DNA of 23,393 nt from DAOUKH01 sp034421515. GTDB taxonomy: Bacteria; Chloroflexota; Dehalococcoidia; SHYB01. Made by a program: the position numbers and the translations under genes. The notes beneath the pieces were generated by a model. That model had not been told where the DNA came from and did no database searches. It worked only from the letters and a program-made list of their open reading frames with translations. How positions within the stretch are numbered: position 1 is the first letter of the stretch; each line of letters opens with the position of its first letter. Below, piece by piece: positions 1 through 6,796 of this stretch. The stretch covers positions 1 to 23,393 of the forward strand of contig DAOUKH010000070.1 of the NCBI GenBank assembly GCA_034421515.1. Direction: 5' to 3'.

Positions 1-486
1 GGGCGCGGTGTACTCATAGATGAACTTCAGCAAAGCGACGTCCCACAGCTCGTCCGGGCCGCGCAGCACGACGGCCAAGCTCTCCTGCTTGCGGTCGAGG
101 TCGTCCTTCACCCGTTCGGCCACGCCGTCGGGGTCGCCGCTCAGGATGTCCATCTTCTCAGACTCGTTCCGGTAGGAGTACATCAGGCCCGGCGAGGTCG
201 GCCCAAGCTGCGAGGCCAGCATCCGGAACATGCGCTGCGCCTCTTCGCCGAAGCCCTGCACGTTCATCAGGTACGACGGCGTCACTACCTCCGGCTGCCG
301 CGAGATGAGCTTGCCCTCCCGCAGCACCGACTCTGCGTCGCCGCCGGTGAGCTCGCGGTAGATGGGCTCGGTGACCATGAAGTAGCGCAGGTTGGTGACG
401 CCGAAGGTCGCCAACTGCTGCTTGGGGGGCCGCACCACCCTCGATTGCTCCAGGGCGGCGATGATGCGTTCGTCTTCGTTCGACAA
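1..486 (-). CDS. Protein of unknown function, 3' part beyond window edge
   Basis: An open frame of 162 codons runs without a stop from a TTG codon at 486 to the left edge, so only the N-terminal part is seen. The TTG lies one base after the TAG of the gene at 488-1093, which indicates translational coupling; no ATG or GTG is available nearer the start. The protein begins MSNEDERIIAALEQSRVVRP and is soluble and charged, with no signal peptide or membrane segment. It contains a phrase like TFGVTNLRYFMVTEPIY, then a region rich in E, R and M. I recognise no domain. Codon use matches the neighbours, so it is very likely a real gene. Its coupling to the Gln-rich helical protein upstream suggests the two products act together, but the role is unknown. 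Confidence 0.7.
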   Translation of the reverse strand, partial: MSNEDERIIAALEQSRVVRPPKQQLATFGVTNLRYFMVTEPIYRELTGGDAESVLREGKLISRQPEVVTPSYLMNVQGFGEEAQRMFRMLASQLGPTSPGLMYSYRNESEKMDILSGDPDGVAERVKDDLDRKQESLAVVLRGPDELWDVALLKFIYEYTAP

Positions 487-487
487 G

Positions 488-1093
488 CTAGCGCTTCTTC
501 GCCAGGGCCCGGATCTCGTTGCGGTAGCCTTCGAGGTGCCCCTCGTACTGCTGGTCGAGATGCAGCCGGACGCGCATCCACTCCTGCTGGAACTCGGGCA
601 TCGTCTCGATGTTCCCCGGCGGCGGGCCCGACGCGCCCCGCTGGCGCATCACCTGCTCCAACTGCGCGGTGAACTGCTGTTTCAGCTGCTGCATCGCCTG
701 CTGGCGCTGCTGCTCGCCGTAGGTCTTGAACTGCTCGCCGACGTAGGAGACGCGCTCGGCAACCTCCTGGGCGCCGGGGGCCCCGGCGAGCAGGCTCTTG
801 ATGCCGCTCAAAGCCCGCCCCGTCTCCCGCTCCGCGGCATCGTGCTTGGGCAGCTGAATGCTCGCGGTGAGCACCTCGACGGCGCCCTCGATCATGTAGG
901 GCCGCTCCTTGGCGTCGGCCTCGGCGATCGCCGAGTTCAGGGTCTCCTCGCCCTTGAGATACGCAGCGGCGATCTTGCGCCCCTTGGGCGCCGCCTCCCA
1001 CGAGAGCCGCTCCTCCTCCGTGGGAGGGGCAAGGTTCATGCGCTCGACTTTCTCCATCGCCTTCTCGAAGGCGCTCTTGATTTCGTCAGACAC
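488..1093 (-). CDS. Helical Gln-rich protein of unknown function
   Basis: This is a 201-residue soluble protein starting at GTG (1093), with a GGAG ribosome site seven bases upstream at 1101-1104. Residues 1-20 form an amphipathic charged helix (MSDEIKSAFEKAMEKVERMN). Residues about 120-152 are Gln-rich and predicted coiled coil (EQQRQQAMQQLKQQF). A short Pro/Gly linker near 155-160 precedes a final helix. There is no signal peptide, no cysteine and no catalytic motif I can name. The N-terminus loosely resembles small helical DUF proteins that begin MSEIKSALE. It is the first gene of a minus-strand operon with the gene at 1-486, expressed from a strong-looking extended -10 promoter at 1129-1137. 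Function unknown. Confidence 0.8.
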   Translation of the reverse strand: MSDEIKSAFEKAMEKVERMNLAPPTEEERLSWEAAPKGRKIAAAYLKGEETLNSAIAEADAKERPYMIEGAVEVLTASIQLPKHDAAERETGRALSGIKSLLAGAPGAQEVAERVSYVGEQFKTYGEQQRQQAMQQLKQQFTAQLEQVMRQRGASGPPPGNIETMPEFQQEWMRVRLHLDQQYEGHLEGYRNEIRALAKKR

Positions 1094-1128
1094 CGAAACG
1101 CTCCGGGCAAAGGGGTGAGGACAGGCCC

Positions 1129-1137
1129 ATTATAGCA
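1129..1137 (-). promoter_or_regulatory. Extended -10 promoter for the 1093-1 operon
   Basis: On the minus strand the sequence reads TGCTATAAT, a perfect -10 hexamer (1129-1134) preceded by an extended TGn motif. The expected -35 position (1152-1157) has only a weak match, as is usual for extended -10 promoters. Transcription would begin near 1122, about 30 bases before the GTG start. Confidence 0.6.
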
Positions 1138-1163
1138 AGGGGCCGGCCCTTCCTGTTGCGCGA

Positions 1164-1192
1164 TTGACAGGCCCGCGCCGCCTTCCTACGAT
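1164..1192 (+). promoter_or_regulatory. Sigma70-type promoter for the SnoaL-like gene
   Basis: A consensus -35 box TTGACA (1164-1169) is separated by exactly 17 bases from a -10 box TACGAT (1187-1192). The predicted start near 1199 leaves a leader of about 24 bases before the ATG at 1223. It lies back to back with the divergent promoter at 1129-1137. Confidence 0.7.
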
Positions 1193-1222
1193 TCCGCTCA
1201 ACTCCCGCCCTGAGGCCCACCC

Positions 1223-1672
1223 ATGAGCGATGACGTCCAACACTTGATCGACCGGCTCGCCATCCGGGACGTGCTGGCCTCCTACTACCGCGCCATCGAC
1301 CGCCGCGACTGGGACGCGCTCACCGGCGTTTACGCCGAGGACGCCCGCTTCCGGTCGCCGCCCCGCCTCGAGCAAAACGGCCGCGACACTATCATCGCCT
1401 CCACCAGCCGCGTCGCCGTCTACAAGCGCACCTACCACTTCATGGGCAACCACATCGCCTGGATCGACGGCGACGACGCCGATGCGGAGACCTACGCCGT
1501 CGCCCGCCACTACTACGACAAAGACGGCGAGGAGCAGGAGTACGTCATCGGCATCCGCTACCTCGACAAGCTCCAGCGGCGTGGCGGACGGTGGCTCATC
1601 GTCGACCGGCTGATGAGGTACGACTTCCTACGCGGCGAGTCGCTGCTGCACCCCGGCACGAAAGTAGGGTAG
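1223..1672 (+). CDS. SnoaL-like / NTF2-family protein
   Basis: This 149-residue protein opens with an N-terminal helix pattern typical of SnoaL-like members of the NTF2 superfamily (LIDRLAIRDVLASYYRAIDR, then DWDALTGVYAEDARF). It ends in beta strands (YVIGIRYLD, GGRWLIVDRLMRYDF). The fold is a cone-shaped alpha+beta barrel found in hydroxylating or isomerising enzymes and in many proteins of unknown substrate. The conserved Y-R-x-I-D-x-x-D-W stretch near residues 22-31 and the D-A-R-F phrase are the main evidence. The ATG at 1223 follows a GAGG ribosome site seven bases away and a strong promoter. The sterol-reductase-like gene begins 117 bases downstream. The substrate cannot be told from sequence. 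Confidence 0.85.
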   Translation: MSDDVQHLIDRLAIRDVLASYYRAIDRRDWDALTGVYAEDARFRSPPRLEQNGRDTIIASTSRVAVYKRTYHFMGNHIAWIDGDDADAETYAVARHYYDKDGEEQEYVIGIRYLDKLQRRGGRWLIVDRLMRYDFLRGESLLHPGTKVG

Positions 1673-1789
1673 GCGTGCGCTGGCTCCCCGGCGGGGCCTT
1701 TGTTCCGTCGTGCCCGTCGCTTCCCCGTGTGCTATTCTCCGTGCCCGCATCGGAAGCGCCCGCGTCACTGAAGGAAGGGGGCGTCGGTC

Positions 1790-2656
1790 ATGACTGAATG
1801 GCTTGGCATCGAGCACCTCTTCGAACTGTCCGGGTGGGAAGCGGTTGCGGGGTTCCTGACCCCGCTGGCGGTCTTTGCCGCGTTCTTCCTGGCCCAGGTC
1901 ATTCTGCCGGGAAGGTGGGTCCCCGGCTACGTCGTCAACCCGGAGACCGGCGAACCGCGCAAGTACAAGCTCAATGGCATCCTGGTCTTCGCCCTCGCGG
2001 TGATCCTGTGGGCTTTCGAGCTCATCGGGCCGCGCGATTGGTTCTTCCGGTCCGCGGTCTATGCTCTGGCCGGCGGGACGGCCCTCGCCCTTGTCCTTTC
2101 GATCATCGCGGTGTTCACCCAACCGGGGGGAGCGGTCAAGAACCCGATCGCGGCGCTCTGGTTCGGGCGGGCCCAGGAGCTCTCGTTCTTCAAGAACCGC
2201 TTCGACGTCAAGATGTACCTCTATGTCGTCGGCGGGACGATGCTAGCGCTCAACGCCCTCTCCGGCGCCGCCTACCACCACGAGGTCTTCGGCGCCGACG
2301 CCAACCCCGGCGTCTACATGTACGCCGCCTTCTTCACGTTCTATATTTTCGACTACTTCATCTTCGAGCGCGTCCAGCTCTACACCTACGACCTGATTCA
2401 CGAGAGGCTCGGCTTCATGTTGATCTGGGGCGGCCTCATCGTCTACGGGTGGCTGTACATCCTCCCGCTGTGGGGCATGGCCGCCTACCCGGACCCAGGA
2501 TTCTCGACGGCCTGGACGTATGTCTGGCTCATCGGAACGGCCGCGCTGTTCCTCGTCGGCTGGGGTATCGGGCGCGGCGCCAACTTGCAGAAATACACCT
2601 TCAAGCGCTGGCCCGACCGCAAGTTCCTCGGGATGATCGAGCCAAAGTACATCTAG
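1790..2656 (+). CDS. ERG4/ERG24-type sterol-reductase-like membrane protein, stopped early by amber
   Basis: The 288-residue frame encodes a polytopic membrane protein with about seven or eight hydrophobic spans. Family-typical features are a loop with NPETGEPRKYKLNG near residues 50-63, the YTYDLIHERLGFMLIWGG segment (198-215), and a late QKYTFKRWPD loop. ERG4/ERG24 proteins (C14 or delta7 sterol reductases, isoprenylcysteine methyltransferase fold) use NADPH to reduce ring or side-chain double bonds. The ATG at 1790 follows a GGAAGGGG ribosome site. The frame ends at TAG 2654-2656, but the same frame continues after it with exactly the missing conserved C-terminus (see 2657-2926). The annotated product would lack the most conserved catalytic and NADPH-binding region and is probably inactive unless the amber is an error or is read through. 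The real substrate may not be a sterol. Confidence 0.8.
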   Translation: MTEWLGIEHLFELSGWEAVAGFLTPLAVFAAFFLAQVILPGRWVPGYVVNPETGEPRKYKLNGILVFALAVILWAFELIGPRDWFFRSAVYALAGGTALALVLSIIAVFTQPGGAVKNPIAALWFGRAQELSFFKNRFDVKMYLYVVGGTMLALNALSGAAYHHEVFGADANPGVYMYAAFFTFYIFDYFIFERVQLYTYDLIHERLGFMLIWGGLIVYGWLYILPLWGMAAYPDPGFSTAWTYVWLIGTAALFLVGWGIGRGANLQKYTFKRWPDRKFLGMIEPKYI

Positions 2657-2926
2657 GCCGGCGACCGCAAGATCCTCTGCAGCGGGCTCTGGGGCGCCGC
2701 CCGCCACTTCAACTACTTCGGCGAGGGACTCCTTTGCCTCTCCGTCGCCCTGGCATTCGGCCACTTCGGCGTCCTCTGGGCCTGGACCTACATGATCTTC
2801 ATCGTCACCTTCTTCACCTTCCGGCAACATGGCGACGATAAGCACTGCGCCGAGAAGTACGGCCCGGAGAAATGGGAAGAGTACAAGGCGCGAGTCCCCT
2901 ACCGGATCCTTCCCGGCGTCTACTAG
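2657..2926 (+). pseudogene. In-frame C-terminal remainder of the sterol-reductase-like gene
   Basis: Directly after the TAG the frame stays open for 89 codons to a second TAG (2924-2926). It encodes the family's hallmark C-terminus: SGLWGAARHFNYFGEGL, a hydrophobic span, then DDKHCAEKYGPEKWEEY and the terminal VPYRILPGVY. There is no ribosome site or plausible start at its beginning, so it is not a separate gene. With the amber codon as a sense residue (a Glu, Lys or Gln codon is one base away), the whole product at 1790-2926 would be 378 residues, a normal length for the family. Codon use matches the first part, so any inactivation is recent or is a sequence error. Confidence 0.85.
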
Positions 2927-2938
2927 GCACACCTTAGA

Positions 2939-2970
2939 CCTCTCCCCCTCTGGGGGAGATTGAGAGAGGG
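2939..2970 (+). repeat. Dispersed hairpin element, copy 1
   Basis: A 32-base element contains a perfect 8-bp stem (2941-2948 pairing with 2952-2959, loop TCT), followed by a tail ATTGAGAGAGGG. A near-identical copy (29 of 32 bases, opposite orientation) lies at 11086-11117 and a diverged one at 13652-13685. It sits between convergent genes. Two further inverted repeats follow: ACGCGCC/GGCGCGT (2972-2988) and a near-palindrome at 2998-3012. There is no T-tract, so it is not a classic terminator, though the stems could slow polymerase. Confidence 0.7.
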
Positions 2971-3043
2971 CACGCGCCGCAGGCGCGTCGGAGAGCGGCG
3001 TCTACTAGACGCGCGGCCCCTACAGGAGAACGCCCGAAGTGAG

Positions 3044-4744
3044 CTAGGCGTAGTCGGTGCCGCGGATGAGGCGGCCGGGGAAGGCGCCGGTGTGCTCGGC
3101 CCCTTCGACGACGGGAACGCCGTTGACGACTGTGTGCTCGATGCCCGTGGCCTTGATGACGATGCGCTCCTCGCCGTTGGGGAGATCGGGCACCTTCTCT
3201 TTGGGCAGCGCGCCGATGGTGTCGGGGTCGAAGACCATGACGTCGGCGGCGAGGCCGGGCTCCAAGCGTCCGCGGTCGGTGAAGCCCATGTACGCAGCCG
3301 GGAAGCCGGTGAGCTTTTGGACGGCCTCTTCGAGCGTGAGCACCCCTTTGTCGCGCACCCACTGACTGAACACCTGCGTCGAGTACTCCGCGCCGGCGAT
3401 CATGTTGAGGTGCGCGCCGGCGTCGGAGACGCCGAGAATGGTGTAGGGGCTGCGGATGATGGAGGCAATGGCCTCCGGGTCCGTGTTGCGCGTGCCGCTG
3501 AAGGTGAACTCGGTCTCCAGGTCTTCCGCCAGCGCGACGTCGATCATGGCGTCGAGGGGGTGCTTGCTCATGCGGCGGCCAAGCTCGCGGAGGGTGAGGC
3601 CCTTCAGGTCGGTATGCTCAGGCCGCTTGGGGCCGGTGAGGATCGTCGCGTCCCAGCGCACCGGCTTCGGCCCCGACTCCCACGCTGCGTCGATGCCGGG
3701 CCGCATGCCGTTGCGGTAGGCCGGGTCGGCAAGCAGGGCCTTCTTCTCGGCGTCCGGCTTGGGGAGGACCTCCAGCCATTCCGGTAGCACAGTCAGGACG
3801 AGGTTGTTGTCCTTCAGGTCGAAGTCCTGCGTCGTGGGGCGGCAGGAGCAGACACCGTAGACCTGCCCGCCCTCGCGGTGCGTCCGCTCCATGAAGGCCA
3901 GGATCTCGCGCCACCGGCCTTCGGGAGCTTGGGGATACTGACCGAGCTCGTTCCAGCTCAGCACGCGGCCCGACGTGCGCGCCCACCGGGCGATGTCCAC
4001 CTGGTCTTCCTCAGGCAGGTTCGTTCCCGACCGGGGCGCAATCTCGATCTGGCCGAATCCGTGCCGGCCAACGACGTCGACCAGCGCGTCGATCTCGCTG
4101 ACGGCCGCGAAGCGGCTGGGGACAGGGTTGCCCTCCCAGTCGACGTGGGCCCGCGAAATCGACGTGGTGAAGCCGACCGCGCCCGCCTCCAGAGCCTCAC
4201 GGAGCAGCCCGCACATCGCCTCGACCTCGTCCGGTGTGGCCTCGCGCTCCAACGCGTCGGAGCCCATGACCGTGTAACGCAGCGCGGAGTGTCCCACCTG
4301 GCAGGCCGCGTTAAGCCCCAGCGTCTGGCCCACGCGCTCCATGTACTCATCAAAGGAGCGCCAGTCCCATTCCGGGCCCTGCTGCATCGCGCCGAGCGAC
4401 ATCCCCTCGACGCGCGCCAGCATGCGCATGATGTAGTCCTGGTCATCGGGTTTGCAGGGGGCGATGGTGAAGCCGCAGTTGCCCATGACAACCGTAGTGA
4501 CGCCGTGCCAGACGCTCGATGTGAGGAGGGGGTCCCACAAGACCTGCGCGTCGTAGTGGGTGTGGATGTCGACGATGCCGGGCGCGATGACGAGGCCCTT
4601 GGCATCGATCCGGCGCTTCGCCGCGCCGGTGACGTCGCCGACTTCGACGATCTTGCCGTCATTGACCGCCACGCCTCCGGGGAACTCCGCCCGGCCCGTA
4701 CCGTCGACGATACGCCCGTTCTCGATGACGAGGTCGTACGCCAT
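3044..4744 (-). CDS. N-acyl-D-amino-acid deacylase family amidohydrolase
   Basis: This 566-residue amidohydrolase-superfamily enzyme probably hydrolyses an N-acyl-D-amino acid or a related amide in the cytoplasm using a metal. It has the N-terminal composite beta domain (DLVIENGRIVDGTG), the metal motif HTHYD at 61-65, the D-aminoacylase hallmark GNCGFTIAPC with the zinc-ligand Cys90, GHSALRYTVMG (151-161), and SDAGAH (440-445) carrying the catalytic Asp441. The C-terminus closes the beta domain (ADVMVFDPDTIG). The ATG at 4744 is chosen over the GTG five codons upstream because GGAGG (4753-4757) sits eight bases before it. The protein is longer than classical D-aminoacylases (about 480), matching the long subgroup common in actinobacteria and Chloroflexi. 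A possible -10 box TATCAT is at 4781-4786. Substrate unproven. Confidence 0.88.
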   Translation of the reverse strand: MAYDLVIENGRIVDGTGRAEFPGGVAVNDGKIVEVGDVTGAAKRRIDAKGLVIAPGIVDIHTHYDAQVLWDPLLTSSVWHGVTTVVMGNCGFTIAPCKPDDQDYIMRMLARVEGMSLGAMQQGPEWDWRSFDEYMERVGQTLGLNAACQVGHSALRYTVMGSDALEREATPDEVEAMCGLLREALEAGAVGFTTSISRAHVDWEGNPVPSRFAAVSEIDALVDVVGRHGFGQIEIAPRSGTNLPEEDQVDIARWARTSGRVLSWNELGQYPQAPEGRWREILAFMERTHREGGQVYGVCSCRPTTQDFDLKDNNLVLTVLPEWLEVLPKPDAEKKALLADPAYRNGMRPGIDAAWESGPKPVRWDATILTGPKRPEHTDLKGLTLRELGRRMSKHPLDAMIDVALAEDLETEFTFSGTRNTDPEAIASIIRSPYTILGVSDAGAHLNMIAGAEYSTQVFSQWVRDKGVLTLEEAVQKLTGFPAAYMGFTDRGRLEPGLAADVMVFDPDTIGALPKEKVPDLPNGEERIVIKATGIEHTVVNGVPVVEGAEHTGAFPGRLIRGTDYA

Positions 4745-4847
4745 GCTCGAAACCTCCACGCCGTTGTGACCGGCCCGCGCATGATACGACGAGGAGGGCG
4801 TCGGGGCTACGGCGCCGGACTGCCTAGCGCCGCTGCAGCGCCCCCAC

Positions 4848-4853
4848 TACAAT
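4848..4853 (+). promoter_or_regulatory. Possible -10 box for the SMP-30 operon
   Basis: TACAAT (4848-4853) lies 39 bases before the ATG at 4893, in the divergent gap after the amidohydrolase. The -35 position has only a weak match, so this is a tentative promoter. Confidence 0.35.
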
Positions 4854-4892
4854 GGCCGCGCGCCCGCACCTGGCGGGCCGGGAGTCGCCACG

Positions 4893-5741
4893 ATGCCCCT
4901 CCGAGACATCCACACGTTGCTCGACGACCTCATGTTCGGCGAAGGGCCGCGCTGGCATGAGGGCGCCCTCTGGTTCTCCGACATGCACGCCCATGAGGTC
5001 GTCCGCGTCGAGCTGGAAGGCGGCCGCGCCGACACCGTGGTCCACGTGCCGAACCGGCCCTCCGGCCTCGGCTTCGACCCCAACGGGCGCCTGCTCGTCG
5101 TCTCCATGACCGACCACAAGCTGCTGCGGCACGTCGACGCCGGTCTCGAAGAGGTCGCCGACATGAGCGCCCTCGCCGGCGGCCCCTGCAACGACATGGT
5201 CGTCGACGCGAAGGGCCGCGCCTACGTGGGCAACTTCGGCTTCGACACCTTCGGCGGCGCGCCACAGCAGGACACGGTGCTCATCCTCGTCACGCCGGAG
5301 GGCGACGTCCGCGCCGTCGCCGACGGCCTTTCCTTCCCCAACGGCATGGTCGTCACGCCCGACGGCAAGACACTGATCGTCGGCGAAACGCGCGGGCTGC
5401 GCCTCACCGCCTTCGACATCGAGGATGACGGCTCGCTTTCAAACCGCCGGACGTGGGCCGATCTCGAATTCGGCCCCGACGGCATCGCGCTCGACGAGGA
5501 GGGCTGCATCTGGCTCGCCACGCCGCGGGGGCCGGGATTTATCCGCGTCGCCGAGGGGGGCGGGGTCAAGGAGACCATCGAGTCGGACATGCTGGGGATC
5601 GCCTGCGCGCTCGGCGGCGAAGACCGCAAGACGCTCTTCCTCCTCGAAGCGGGCGAGTCGAACCCCCAGAAGATCGAGGGCCGGGGCAACGCCCGCATCC
5701 GCTACACTCGGGTCGAGGCCGCCGGCGGGGGCATCCCCTAG
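4893..5741 (+). CDS. SMP-30/gluconolactonase/LRE family protein
   Basis: This 282-residue six-bladed beta-propeller belongs to the SMP-30/gluconolactonase family of divalent-metal lactonases and related hydrolases. The family's metal and catalytic residues are all visible: Glu17 in FGEGPRW, Asn100 in GPCNDMVVD, Asn150 in LSFPNGMVV, and Asp196 in FGPDGIALD. The length is typical (about 280-300), and there is no signal peptide, so it is cytoplasmic. GGAG (4881-4884) precedes the ATG by eight bases. Its TAG stop abuts the ATG of the HesB-like gene, so the two are translationally coupled. The expected reaction is opening of a sugar or other lactone; the actual substrate is unknown. Confidence 0.9.
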   Translation: MPLRDIHTLLDDLMFGEGPRWHEGALWFSDMHAHEVVRVELEGGRADTVVHVPNRPSGLGFDPNGRLLVVSMTDHKLLRHVDAGLEEVADMSALAGGPCNDMVVDAKGRAYVGNFGFDTFGGAPQQDTVLILVTPEGDVRAVADGLSFPNGMVVTPDGKTLIVGETRGLRLTAFDIEDDGSLSNRRTWADLEFGPDGIALDEEGCIWLATPRGPGFIRVAEGGGVKETIESDMLGIACALGGEDRKTLFLLEAGESNPQKIEGRGNARIRYTRVEAAGGGIP

Positions 5742-6029
5742 ATGCCGCTCAAGTTCACCGACCGCGCCCGTGAGGCACTCGCGGCACTCCTCGACTCCGA
5801 CGAACACGAGCCGGGCCACCTCATCCGCATGGTCTCGGACATCTACGGCGGCTTCCACCTTGTCTACGGCGAGCGCAAGGAGACCGACCAGGTCGTCGAG
5901 TTCGAAGGGCGGCCGATCCTCGTCATCGACGCCTCGATCAGCGAGCACCTCGTGGAGCACATCAAGGGTGACACGATCGACGTGGAGATGACTGACGACG
6001 GCCCGACGCTGCGCGCCATCTCCTCCTAA
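5742..6029 (+). CDS. HesB/IscA-like fold protein lacking cysteines
   Basis: This 95-residue protein has the A-type carrier (HesB/IscA) pattern: an N-terminal helix after a beta strand (LKFTDRAREALAALL), a central Gly-rich turn (IYGGFHLVYGE), and the late VVEFEGRPILVIDASISEHL then TIDVEMTDDGPTL. It contains no cysteine at all, so the three Fe-S ligands of true IscA/ErpA are missing and it should not be a classical iron-sulfur carrier. Cysteine-free HesB-like proteins are known (for example the YneR type) and their role is poorly defined. The ATG directly follows the TAG of the SMP-30 gene with no intergenic base. This is the only gene here that ends in TAA. Confidence 0.72.
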   Translation: MPLKFTDRAREALAALLDSDEHEPGHLIRMVSDIYGGFHLVYGERKETDQVVEFEGRPILVIDASISEHLVEHIKGDTIDVEMTDDGPTLRAISS

Positions 6030-6035
6030 ACGCTT

Positions 6036-6064
6036 TTGACGCTCCGGGGCCCCGCGCGTACACT
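6036..6064 (+). promoter_or_regulatory. Sigma70-type promoter giving a probably leaderless transcript
   Basis: TTGACG (6036-6041), a 17-base spacer and TACACT (6059-6064) form a near-consensus promoter. The -10 box ends six bases before the ATG at 6071, so transcription should begin at or next to the A of the start codon. No Shine-Dalgarno sequence lies between. Confidence 0.65.
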
Positions 6065-6070
6065 CGGCCC

Positions 6071-6739
6071 ATGACGGTGACGGCCACCATCTTCATTCAT
6101 GGGCGCGAAGGGACCTTCGACCAGTTCGACGAGATGGCGGAGGCGACGGAAGAGGCGGAGGAGACCTTCGCCTTCGACTGGAGCGAGGGGCGCCTGATCG
6201 AGTGGGGCGCGGAGGGCTTCAGCCAGGCGGCCCGCCATTCCACTGCCGCTTCTGTCGGCATCGGAGCCGCGGTGACCAAGGCAGCTGGCCAGCTTCTCGA
6301 CCAGATCGACGCCTGCCGGCTCGCTTCGACGCGCGTCGTCGGGCACAGCAAGGGCGGGGCGGTGGCGCTCCAAGCCATCGTCGAGATCATCAAAGGACGA
6401 CGGAACCCCGGCATCACGACAGTGACCACGCTCGATCCCTCCATCTCGAAGCGGGCCAGCCTGGGGATCCGCTTTAACGCCTGGGCCTCGAAGTGGCCGT
6501 GGCTCCAGGGGCGCCTCTCCGGCGAGCCTCGCTTCGACCTGCTCGACATCGGCGAGATCCGCCGCTTTCTGCTGAGCAAGCGTCTGCCCGCCCCGCTCAC
6601 CGCCGCCGGTATCACCCTGTGGAACCTGCGCTTTACCCGCTGGTCGTCCGAGATTCCCGGCGCGCACAACCTCTACATCGGCGGCGGCCACCGGTCGGCG
6701 TTCAAGCATCCTCGCGTGCTCGAAGCGGTCCGCCGCTAG
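6071..6739 (+). CDS. Alpha/beta hydrolase (lipase-like)
   Basis: This 222-residue protein has an alpha/beta-hydrolase layout: the first strand ATIFIHGREG with the HG oxyanion segment (10-11), the nucleophile elbow GHSKGG (91-96) with Ser93, a candidate acid Asp122 in TTLDPS, and a candidate catalytic histidine late in the chain (His199 or His207, in GAHNLYIGGGHRSAF). The elbow with Lys resembles class-3-type lipases, but the substrate is unknown. There is no signal peptide. The start is the ATG at 6071: it has no ribosome site, and the promoter at 6036-6064 places the transcription start there. The epoxide hydrolase gene follows after 57 bases and may be co-transcribed. Confidence 0.78.
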   Translation: MTVTATIFIHGREGTFDQFDEMAEATEEAEETFAFDWSEGRLIEWGAEGFSQAARHSTAASVGIGAAVTKAAGQLLDQIDACRLASTRVVGHSKGGAVALQAIVEIIKGRRNPGITTVTTLDPSISKRASLGIRFNAWASKWPWLQGRLSGEPRFDLLDIGEIRRFLLSKRLPAPLTAAGITLWNLRFTRWSSEIPGAHNLYIGGGHRSAFKHPRVLEAVRR

Positions 6740-6796
6740 GGCCGGCCCCAACCGCCGCGACCGCACATTGACCACACCGGCCTAGAGGAGACAGCC

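Noticed and set aside
2654..2656. Pyrrolysine or genetic-code reassignment of TAG
   Set aside because: TAG is the normal terminator of 20 other genes in the window, so general reassignment is excluded; no local element supporting special decoding is evident.
2941..3012. Bidirectional terminator between convergent genes
   Set aside because: The stems are real, but no T-tract follows on either strand and the first stem is a copy of a dispersed element, so terminator function is unproven.
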